From Rhizobium sp. Q54 (GTDB lineage: Bacteria; Pseudomonadota; Alphaproteobacteria; Micropepsales; Micropepsaceae), in NCBI GenBank assembly GCA_945882615.1, contig CAMCWK010000028.1, positions 1 through 38,660 of the forward strand: a stretch of 38,660 nucleotides of DNA, given 5' to 3'. Made by a program: the position numbers and the translations under genes. Under the pieces are notes generated by a model. That model did no database searches, had not been told where the DNA came from, and saw only the letters and a list, made by a program, of their open reading frames with translations. This document shows positions 24,386 through 31,145 of the stretch, in pieces; the stretch's first letter is position 1, and every line of letters begins with the position of its first letter.

Positions 24386-26314
24386 ATGAACCAGCTCAAC
24401 CCGGGCGAATTTGCCAGCGTGGAAGGCGCCATCCGCGCCGCTACCGACGCGATTCTGGCCCAGCAAAAGCCGGACGGACACTGGGTCTATGAGCTGGAAG
24501 CCGATGCCACCATCCCGGCGGAGTATGTGCTGCTGGTACACTATCTGGCGGAAGAGCCGAACCTGGAGCTGGAAAAGAAGATCGGCGTCTATCTGCGCCG
24601 CATTCAGGGCGCCCATGGCGGCTGGCCGCTTTATCACGAAGGCGCCTTCGATATCAGCGCGACGGTGAAAGCCTATTTCGCCCTCAAGATGATTGGCGAC
24701 GATATCAACGCCGATCACATGGTACGTGCCCGCGCGGCGATCCGGGAACGCGGCGGCGCGATCAAGGCCAATGTCTTCACCCGCATCCTGCTGGCGCTGT
24801 ATGGCCAGACCAGTTGGGCCAATGTCCCCACCGTACCGGTCGAGCTGATCCTGCTGCCGCGCTGGTTCCCGGTGCACTTGTCCAAGATGAGCTATTGGGC
24901 GCGCACCGTGATCGTGCCGCTGCTGGTGCTGGCGGCCAGGCAGCCGCTGGCGCGCAACCCGCGCGGCGTCCATATCCCCGAACTGTTCGTGGAGGGGGTA
25001 CCCGCCGCCTCAAAGCGCGCGCCGCACCAGAGCGCCGGCTGGTCCTTCTTCTTCAATGCGCTGGACCGGGTGCTCAAGATCGTGCCCTGGCCCAAGGGCT
25101 TGCGCGACCGTGCCATTGAAAAATGCCGCGTGTGGACCACCGAGCGTCTGAACGGCGAAGACGGGCTGGGCGCGATCTATCCCGCCATGGCCAACAGCGT
25201 GATGATGTATGACGTGCTGGGCTATCCGCAAAGCCATCCCGACCGCGCCATTGCGCGGCGGTCGGTTGAGAAGCTGCTGGTGATCAAGGAGGATGAAGCC
25301 TATTGCCAGCCCTGCGTCTCGCCGGTGTGGGACACGGCGCTGGTCGCCCATGCCTTGCTGGAAACGGGCGATGCCCGGGCGCTGGATGCGGTTACGCGTG
25401 GCCTGAACTGGCTCAAGCCCTTGCAGGTGCTGGACGTCAAAGGCGACTGGGCCGAGGAAAAGCCCGATGTGCGCCCCGGCGGCTGGGCCTTCCAGTACCG
25501 CAACGACCATTATCCCGATCTGGACGATACCGCCGTGGTGGTGATGGCGATGGACCGTGCAGCCACCCGCGCCGAACACCAGGACGGCATCGCGCGGGGC
25601 GCGGAATGGGTCAAAGGGCTGCAAAGCCGCGATGGCGGCTGGGGCGCCTTCGACGCTGACAATTCCTATTACTATCTCAACAACATTCCCTTTGCCGATC
25701 ACGGTGCGCTGCTCGACCCGCCGACCGAAGACGTGTCGGGCCGCTGCGTCGGCATGCTGGCGCAATTGGGCGCGAAGCCCGATGACCCCAAGCTGAAGGC
25801 CGGCATCGAATATCTGATCAAGACCCAGCGCGATGATGGCAGCTGGTGGGGCCGCTGGGGCGTCAACTACATTTACGGCACCTGGTCGGCGCTGGCGGGT
25901 CTGAACGGCGCGGGTCTGGGCCCCGATCATCCTGCCATGAAAAAGGGCGCGGACTGGCTGGCCGCGATCCAGAATCCCGATGGCGGCTGGGGCGAGAATT
26001 GCGACAGCTACAAGCTGGATTATCGTGGCTATGAGCCCGCACCCTCGACCGCGTCACAGACCGCCTGGGCGCTGCTGGGCCTGATGGCGGCGGGCCAAGT
26101 GGATCATCCGGCGGTGGCGCGCGGCGTCGCCTATCTGAAAGCCACCCAACAGAGCGATGGCCTCTGGACCCAGGCCCATTACACCGGCGGCGGCTTTCCA
26201 CGCGTCTTCTATCTCAACTATCACGGCTATCCGAAATTCTTCCCGCTCTGGGCGCTGGCGCGCTACCGCAATCTCAAGAGCAGTAATTCTCGCCGCGTGG
26301 AATTTGGCCTGTGA
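24386..26314 (+). CDS. shc: Squalene-hopene cyclase (HpnF)
   Basis: This monotopic membrane enzyme cyclises squalene to hopene and hopanol. It has 642 residues, the normal length. The catalytic acid motif DLDDTA spans residues 378-383, with Asp380 equivalent to the protonating aspartate of Alicyclobacillus SHC. Several QW motifs are visible (LQSRDGGWGAFD, QRDDGSWWGRWG, IQNPDGGWGENC, QQSDGLWTQ). The segment PPTEDVSGR and the terminal GGGFPRVFYLNYHGYPKFFP are typical. The ATG at 24386 lies 7 bases after the hpnE stop. A dispersed palindrome follows the gene and separates it from hpnG. Confidence 0.97.
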   Translation: MNQLNPGEFASVEGAIRAATDAILAQQKPDGHWVYELEADATIPAEYVLLVHYLAEEPNLELEKKIGVYLRRIQGAHGGWPLYHEGAFDISATVKAYFALKMIGDDINADHMVRARAAIRERGGAIKANVFTRILLALYGQTSWANVPTVPVELILLPRWFPVHLSKMSYWARTVIVPLLVLAARQPLARNPRGVHIPELFVEGVPAASKRAPHQSAGWSFFFNALDRVLKIVPWPKGLRDRAIEKCRVWTTERLNGEDGLGAIYPAMANSVMMYDVLGYPQSHPDRAIARRSVEKLLVIKEDEAYCQPCVSPVWDTALVAHALLETGDARALDAVTRGLNWLKPLQVLDVKGDWAEEKPDVRPGGWAFQYRNDHYPDLDDTAVVVMAMDRAATRAEHQDGIARGAEWVKGLQSRDGGWGAFDADNSYYYLNNIPFADHGALLDPPTEDVSGRCVGMLAQLGAKPDDPKLKAGIEYLIKTQRDDGSWWGRWGVNYIYGTWSALAGLNGAGLGPDHPAMKKGADWLAAIQNPDGGWGENCDSYKLDYRGYEPAPSTASQTAWALLGLMAAGQVDHPAVARGVAYLKATQQSDGLWTQAHYTGGGFPRVFYLNYHGYPKFFPLWALARYRNLKSSNSRRVEFGL

Positions 26315-26322
26315 CACGGCAT

Positions 26323-26446
26323 GTCATCCCCGGCGAGCGGCGCGCAACGCGCGGCGCGAGGGAAGGGGATCCATGTCCACGTCTGCGGGTATTGATTAGA
26401 TGGATTCCCTTCCCCTCGCGCCTTACGGCGCTCGGCCGGGAATGAC
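26323..26446. repeat. Long imperfect palindrome (dispersed-repeat-like) between shc and hpnG
   Basis: The left arm 26323-26373 begins GTCATCCCCGGCGAGCG and ends GAGGGAAGGGGATCCA. The reverse complement of the right arm 26401-26446 begins GTCATTCCCGGCCGAGCG and ends GAGGGGAAGGGAATCCA. The arms pair almost throughout, apart from a small GC-rich insertion in the left arm; the loop is 27 bases. It contains no open reading frame of note. The look is that of a mobile palindromic intergenic repeat. As RNA it would form a large hairpin between shc and hpnG and could cut read-through. Confidence 0.7.
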
Positions 26447-26463
26447 AATGTGAGTTTGTGGCG

Positions 26464-27126
26464 ATGACGGTTCTTGCGGTGACGGGTCTTGCGAAAGAGG
26501 CCGAAATGGTCGGTGTCGCCGGCGTGGTGGCGGTGGCGGGCGGCGGTGACGGGGAATGTCTGGCGGCCAAGCTCAATGCCCTGCATGGCGATATTCGCGG
26601 CGTGATCTCCATCGGGCTGGGCGGCGGATTGTCGCCGCATCTCAAGGTGGGTGACGTGGTGATCGCCGATCGCATCATTACCGGCGCGGAAAGCTGGGAC
26701 TGTCATGAAGGCTGGCGGGTGCGGCTGATGTCGCGCCTGCCGCTGGCCCATCAGGGTCAGATCTTCGGCAGCGACATCATCATCCATGAGGCTGTGACCA
26801 AGACCGGCCTGCACGACACCACCGGCGCGCTGGCGGTGGACATGGAATCCCAGGTGGCGGCGCGCTTTGCCGCCAAACGCAATCTGCCGCTGGCGGCATT
26901 AAGGGTGATTTCGGATGACGCGGCGCATGTGCTGCCGCCGGCCGCATTGGTGGCGATGAAGCCGGATGGCGGCATCGCCATCGGCCGGGTTCTGGGATCG
27001 CTGCTGCGCCGTCCCACACAGATACCGTCGCTGATCCGCACCGCGCGCGGATCGAACAAGGCCTTTGCGGAATTACTCCGCTGCCGCGATCTCTGTGGTG
27101 TTGGAATTGCCGGCCTTGATCTGTGA
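26464..27126 (+). CDS. hpnG: Adenosylhopane nucleosidase HpnG
   Basis: HpnG removes adenine from adenosylhopane, giving ribosylhopane (or its phosphate) on the way to bacteriohopanetetrol. The 220-residue protein has the nucleoside-phosphorylase fold: VLAVTGLAKEAEM at the start, ISIGLGGGLSPHLKVGDVVI, and the purine-site signature LAVDMESQVAARFA. ATG at 26464 is chosen; a GTG two codons upstream is equally in frame. The last 54 bases overlap, on the opposite strand, the 3' end of hpnH, the enzyme that supplies its substrate. It is the last gene of the long plus-strand run. Confidence 0.93.
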   Translation: MTVLAVTGLAKEAEMVGVAGVVAVAGGGDGECLAAKLNALHGDIRGVISIGLGGGLSPHLKVGDVVIADRIITGAESWDCHEGWRVRLMSRLPLAHQGQIFGSDIIIHEAVTKTGLHDTTGALAVDMESQVAARFAAKRNLPLAALRVISDDAAHVLPPAALVAMKPDGGIAIGRVLGSLLRRPTQIPSLIRTARGSNKAFAELLRCRDLCGVGIAGLDL

Positions 27127-28218
27127 CATCTTGTGCTCGACATGGCGCGAGAAGGTGAACTCCGCCGGGCGCTGATTGGCCAGTGAGATTTCTGGCGCCA
27201 TCGGGCCGTCGGTCTTCACGCCGCGCATCAGGATGGGCAGCATTTTCAGCGGCTTCTTGATGCTGTCGGTGGCGGCGGTGCCTTCAAAGCCGCAATGGAC
27301 CATGCAGTTGGCGCATTTCTCGTACTTGCCGACGCCATACTTCTCCCACTCCGTGCCTTCCATCAGCTCGGTGAAGGTCTTGGCATAGCCTTCGCCCAGC
27401 AGGTAGCAGGGCTTCTGCCAGCCGAACACGGTCAGCAGCGGCATCGACCAGGGGGTGCATTCATAGGTCTGGTTGCCCGCCAGGAAGTCCATGAACAGCG
27501 GCGAGTTGGTGAACTTCCAGTCCCTGCCGCCGCGGCCGCGCGCAAGGATGTCGCGGAACATGTTCTTGGTGCGCTCGCGATTCAGGAAGTGCTCCTGGTC
27601 AGGGGCGCGCTCATAGGCGTAGCCCGGCGAGACGGTGATGCCGTCCACGCCCATTTCCATCATCAGGTCGAAGAATTTGGCGGTGCGCTCGCCATCGGCG
27701 CCGTCGAACAAGGTGCAGTTGATCTGGGTGCGGAAGCCCTTGGACTTGGCCAGCTTGATCGCGGCGATGGCGCGGTCATAGGTGCCGTCCTGGCAGACCG
27801 ACTTGTCGTGCATCTCCTTGTCGCCATCCAGGTGGATCGACCAGGTGAAATTGGGGTGCGGCTTGTACTGGTCGATCTTCTTGGCCAGCAGCAGCGCGTT
27901 GGTGCACAGGATCACGAACTTGTCGCGTTCCAGATAGCCTTCGACGATCCTGGCCATGTCGCGGTGGAGCAGGGGCTCGCCGCCGGCGATCGAGACGGCG
28001 GGCGCGCCGCATTCGTCGATCGCGTCCATGCAGGCCTGCACCGAGAGGCGCTGGTTGAGGATCTCATCGGGATAATCGATCTTGCCGCAGCCGGCGCAGG
28101 CCAGGTTGCAGCGGAACAGCGGTTCCAGCATCAGCACTAGCGGGTACTTCTTGCCCGACAGCTGCTTCTTGACGACATAGGCGCCGATCTTGGCGGCCTG
28201 GCGAAACGGAAGTCCCAT
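27073..28218 (-). CDS. hpnH: Adenosylhopane synthase HpnH (radical SAM)
   Basis: HpnH uses a SAM-derived adenosyl radical to attach adenosine to hopene, the first step of side-chain building. The 381-residue protein carries FRCNLACAGCGKIDYP with Cys37, Cys41 and Cys44 binding the [4Fe-4S] cluster. It then has SIAGGEPLLH and a cysteine-rich C-terminal region (KCANCMVHCGFEG) that may hold further metal. The ATG at 28218 lies 3 bases after the ispH stop, so the two Fe-S enzymes are cotranscribed. The gene converges on and overlaps hpnG by 54 bases. The tail after about residue 365 is low in conservation, which makes that overlap tolerable. Confidence 0.95.
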   Translation of the reverse strand: MGLPFRQAAKIGAYVVKKQLSGKKYPLVLMLEPLFRCNLACAGCGKIDYPDEILNQRLSVQACMDAIDECGAPAVSIAGGEPLLHRDMARIVEGYLERDKFVILCTNALLLAKKIDQYKPHPNFTWSIHLDGDKEMHDKSVCQDGTYDRAIAAIKLAKSKGFRTQINCTLFDGADGERTAKFFDLMMEMGVDGITVSPGYAYERAPDQEHFLNRERTKNMFRDILARGRGGRDWKFTNSPLFMDFLAGNQTYECTPWSMPLLTVFGWQKPCYLLGEGYAKTFTELMEGTEWEKYGVGKYEKCANCMVHCGFEGTAATDSIKKPLKMLPILMRGVKTDGPMAPEISLANQRPAEFTFSRHVEHKMSQIKAGNSNTTEIAAAE

Positions 28219-28221
28219 GAC

Positions 28222-29145
28222 TTAAGCCCTCAGCTCGGCGGGCAGGCGGAACTCGATATGTTCCTTCTTGCCGTCCATCGTTTCCACTTCCACATCTTCG
28301 ATCTCGCCCAGCGCCTCGATCACGTGGCGCACCAGTTCTTCGGGGGCGCTGGCGCCGGCGGTCAGGCCGACCACCTTCTTGCCGCGCACCCATTCGGGCT
28401 TGAGATCGCTGCCGTCATTGATCAGGTAGGAGGGAATGCCTTCCTCGATGCCGATCTCGCGCAACCGGTTGGAGTTGGAGCTGTTGGCCGCCCCCACCAC
28501 CAGGATCACATCCGCCAGCTTGGCCAGTTCGCGCACGGAAGTCTGGCGGTTCTGGGTGGCGTAGCAGATATCGCTGGTCTCGGGCCCGACGATGTCGCTG
28601 AAACGGTTCTTCAGGGCGACGATAATGCCCTTGGTGTCGTCGATCGAAAGCGTGGTCTGGGTGATATAGGCGACCGGGGTATTGACCGGAATGCCCAGGG
28701 TGGTGACGTCGGCTTCGTTCTGCACCAGATGCACCGGCGCGCCGACCTGGCCCATGGTGCCTTCCACTTCGGGATGGCCGGCATGACCGATCAGGATCAG
28801 GGTGCGGCCATGGGCGACGTAACGCTTGCCCTGATTGTGCACCTTGGAGACCAGCGGGCAGGTCGCGTCCAGCACGGGCAGACCGCGGTCCTGGGCGGTC
28901 TTGACCACCGACTGGGGCACGCCATGGGCGCTGAACACGGTGACGGCGCCATTGGGTACTTCGTCCAGTTCCTCGACGAAACGCGCCCCCTTGCTCTTGA
29001 GGGTGTTCACCACATGCTTGTTGTGCACGATCTCGTGGCGCACATAGACGGGCTCGCCATACTTATCGAGCGCCTTTTCGACGATATCGATGGCGCGCAC
29101 GACGCCGGCGCAAAAGCCGCGTGGCTGGGCAAGGATAACTCGCAT
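28222..29145 (-). CDS. ispH: 4-hydroxy-3-methylbut-2-enyl diphosphate reductase IspH
   Basis: IspH is the last enzyme of the MEP pathway, reducing HMBPP to IPP and DMAPP. The 307-residue protein has the three conserved cysteines (GFCAGV near residue 12, [11 protein letters not shown] near 96, [10 protein letters not shown] near 197), the catalytic Glu in [11 protein letters not shown], and the substrate motif ANSSNSNRL. The start at 29145 gives the conserved [15 protein letters not shown] terminus with an AAGG site; an upstream in-frame extension to 29205 lacks family similarity. Cotranscribed with hpnH and divergent from ispA, it ties precursor supply to hopanoid synthesis. Confidence 0.97.
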   Translation of the reverse strand: MRVILAQPRGFCAGVVRAIDIVEKALDKYGEPVYVRHEIVHNKHVVNTLKSKGARFVEELDEVPNGAVTVFSAHGVPQSVVKTAQDRGLPVLDATCPLVSKVHNQGKRYVAHGRTLILIGHAGHPEVEGTMGQVGAPVHLVQNEADVTTLGIPVNTPVAYITQTTLSIDDTKGIIVALKNRFSDIVGPETSDICYATQNRQTSVRELAKLADVILVVGAANSSNSNRLREIGIEEGIPSYLINDGSDLKPEWVRGKKVVGLTAGASAPEELVRHVIEALGEIEDVEVETMDGKKEHIEFRLPAELRA

Positions 29146-29213
29146 CTGAACCTTCGAAATCCTAGGTTGCGCTACGGGCAGCACGTAAGCCCCCGCTCGC
29201 GGCACTGCAACAT

Positions 29214-29280
29214 GCCATTGTCCTGCATTGGGTAAAGGGGTGCAACCCCTGGCCCTGCATGGCTAATGGCTTGCGGGAGA
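29214..29280. other. Nested stem-loop in the ispH-ispA intergenic region
   Basis: An outer inverted repeat GCCATT (29214-29219) and AATGGC (29275-29280) encloses paired TGCA segments and an inner perfect hairpin AGGGGT-GCA-ACCCCT (29236-29250). It lies upstream of ispA and between divergent genes. It could be part of an ispA leader or a DNA-level site. Only the symmetry is directly seen. Confidence 0.4.
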
Positions 29281-29329
29281 TACCCCATTCGGGCCGGGGA
29301 ACCCAAGCCAAAAGCGGGCTGGAAAAAGC

Positions 29330-29363
29330 GCCGGCTTAGGGGCTAAAAGCGGCCCCAGCCGGC
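29330..29363 (+). promoter_or_regulatory. GC-rich two-part hairpin in the ispA leader
   Basis: GCCGGCT (29330-29336) pairs with AGCCGGC (29357-29363), and GGGGC (29339-29343) with GCCCC (29352-29356), leaving a 2-base bulge and an 8-base loop. It ends 23 bases before the GTG of ispA. The Shine-Dalgarno AGGGA (29376-29380) follows outside the stem, and no U-run follows, so a leader structure is likelier than a terminator. Confidence 0.45.
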
Positions 29364-29386
29364 CCTCAGGGCAAAAGGGAAATATC

Positions 29387-30325
29387 GTGTCAGACAATGT
29401 GAAAATGGCGGCCCAGGCCGACCTGGCAAAGCTTCCTGGGGCGATCGCGGCCAGCGCCAGGCTGGTGGATCAGGCCCTGGATTCGGTCCTGCCCCCGCCG
29501 GCTGGCCCCCAGGCCCGGGTCCAGGAAGCCATGCGCTATGCCATCATGGCGGGGGGCAAGCGCCTGCGCCCCTTCCTGGTGCTGCATTCGGCAAGGCTGT
29601 TCGGGGTGGATGATTCGCGCAGCCTTCGCGTGGGTGCCGCCATCGAGGCGCTGCACACCTACAGCCTCGTGCATGACGATCTGCCCTGCATGGACGATGA
29701 CGACATGCGCCGCGGCCGTCCCACCACCCATATCGCCTTTGACGAGATGACAGCGGTTCTGGCCGGCGATGCGCTGCTCACCATCGCTTTTGAGATTCTT
29801 TCGGACGCCCGCACCCATCCGTCCGGCGATGTGCGCTGTGCGCTGATTGCGCGGCTGGCGGAAGCCTCGGGCCATAGCGGCATGATCGGGGGCCAGATCA
29901 TCGACATGCTGGCCGACACTTTAAGATCGGAAGGTGGGGGCTTCGGCATTGCGGACGTGATCAACCTGCAGCGTCTCAAGACCGGGCAACTTTTTGAATT
30001 TTCCTGCGAAGCCGGACCGATCCTGGGCGGGGCGTCGGGACAGGACCGCGCCCGGCTGAAATCCTATGCCGAGGAGATGGGCGTGGTGTTCCAGATCACC
30101 GACGACCTGCTGGACGTGACATCCACCCCCGAGAAAACCGGCAAGGCGGTGGGCAAGGATGCCGACAGGGGCAAACAGACATTGGTGACCTTGCTGGGGG
30201 TGGAGGGTGCGCGGGCCGAAGCGCAAAAGCGCGCCAACCATGCGGTGGACGCACTTGGTCCCTATGCCGCGCGGGCGCCGGAATTGTCGGCACTGCCCTT
30301 TTTCCTGCTGGGCCGGGACGCCTGA
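29387..30325 (+). CDS. ispA: Farnesyl diphosphate synthase (IspA type)
   Basis: This enzyme condenses DMAPP and IPP to farnesyl diphosphate, the substrate of HpnD. The 312-residue trans-prenyltransferase has the first Asp-rich motif SLVHDDLPCMDDDDMRRGRP (Asp97 to Asp106) in the form typical of bacterial FPP synthase, and the second QITDDLLDVTSTPEKTGK. GGKRLRPFLV at 57-66 binds IPP. Two residues of insertion in the first motif favour a C15 product, though a C20 product cannot be excluded. The GTG start is supported by AGGGA seven bases upstream. The leader is strongly structured. hpnM follows after 89 bases. Confidence 0.93.
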   Translation: MSDNVKMAAQADLAKLPGAIAASARLVDQALDSVLPPPAGPQARVQEAMRYAIMAGGKRLRPFLVLHSARLFGVDDSRSLRVGAAIEALHTYSLVHDDLPCMDDDDMRRGRPTTHIAFDEMTAVLAGDALLTIAFEILSDARTHPSGDVRCALIARLAEASGHSGMIGGQIIDMLADTLRSEGGGFGIADVINLQRLKTGQLFEFSCEAGPILGGASGQDRARLKSYAEEMGVVFQITDDLLDVTSTPEKTGKAVGKDADRGKQTLVTLLGVEGARAEAQKRANHAVDALGPYAARAPELSALPFFLLGRDA

Positions 30326-30401
30326 CGGCCCGTCACAGAGGCCAAAAAAAGCCGTCTTCTGGCGTGAACGTCGGGCTTCATGTGCGTTACACTGGGGCAT
30401 A

Positions 30402-30414
30402 GGGAGTTTTTTTT
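30402..30414 (+). promoter_or_regulatory. hpnM ribosome-binding site with a T8 spacer
   Basis: A GGGAG Shine-Dalgarno is separated from the hpnM ATG by exactly eight T residues (30407-30414) in otherwise GC-rich DNA. A change in tract length by slippage would alter the spacing and hence translation. Confidence 0.6.
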
Positions 30415-31035
30415 ATGAGCCGCATTCTGACATCCTTTGCCGTGGCGATGACATTGGCCGGCGCCCCCACCCTTCTGACCGTTCCGTCTCAGCCCGCCCA
30501 GGCGCAGGCCGCCGATCCGGCCGCAACCCAGGTGCGGGGTTTTTATGAAGTCCTCACCGCGTCCATGAAAATGGGCGGCAGCACCAAGGGGCGTTATGAC
30601 AAGCTGCGCCCGGCGGTTGAAAAGGCCTTCGACCTGCCGGCCATGACCGCGATCGCCGTCGGCCCCAGCTTCGCGACCATGTCGGATGCCGACAAGAAGG
30701 CGCTGATCGAAGCCTTCACCCGCATGACCGTGGCCAATTATGCCAAGAATTTTAATTCCTTCGGTGGCGAGACGTTCACGGTGGAGCCCGCTTCGATTGC
30801 GCGCGGCAGCGACCGCTTCGTCAAGAGCACGATGAAGACCAGCAAGGAAACGATCGCGTTCAATTACCGCACCCATCAGGTGGGTGACGAGTGGAAGGTC
30901 ACGGACGTTTATCTGGCAGGCAATATCAGCCAGATGGCGCAAAAGCGTTCCGACTTCGCCAGCACGCTGGCCAGCAGCGGCGCGTCGGGGCTGACCAAGC
31001 GGATCAATGCGCTGACGGATCAGATGCTCGGCTAA
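30415..31035 (+). CDS. hpnM: Hopanoid-associated periplasmic phospholipid-binding-like protein HpnM (MlaC/Ttg2D family)
   Basis: HpnM is a periplasmic MlaC-like lipid carrier, thought to work with HpnN in moving hopanoids to the outer membrane. The 206-residue protein has a Sec signal peptide (residues 1-31, cleavage likely after AQAQA). The mature part begins ADPAATQVRGFYEVLTAS and contains FTRMTVANYAKNFNSFGGE and HQVGDEWKVTDVYLAGN, as in the toluene-tolerance family. It converges on hpnN, with a perfect hairpin between them. Unlike in many clusters, hpnM and hpnN are not in one operon here. Confidence 0.9.
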   Translation: MSRILTSFAVAMTLAGAPTLLTVPSQPAQAQAADPAATQVRGFYEVLTASMKMGGSTKGRYDKLRPAVEKAFDLPAMTAIAVGPSFATMSDADKKALIEAFTRMTVANYAKNFNSFGGETFTVEPASIARGSDRFVKSTMKTSKETIAFNYRTHQVGDEWKVTDVYLAGNISQMAQKRSDFASTLASSGASGLTKRINALTDQMLG

Positions 31036-31112
31036 AGTCGAGCAGGTTGAAGCAAAGGCACGGCGCAAACTTCACGACTGCCGCGCGGCTTCGCCGCTTG
31101 GCGTTCGCCGGG

Positions 31113-31135
31113 CAAAAGGTCCGCTGGACCTTTTG
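31113..31135. terminator. Candidate bidirectional terminator between hpnM and hpnN
   Basis: CAAAAGGTCC (31113-31122), loop GCT, GGACCTTTTG (31126-31135) is a perfect 10-bp stem between two convergent genes. The four A and four T residues inside the stem give a U-run on either strand. A smaller hairpin (GCGGC-TTC-GCCGC, 31085-31097) lies just before it. Confidence 0.7.
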
Positions 31136-31145
31136 CTGATCCGGC

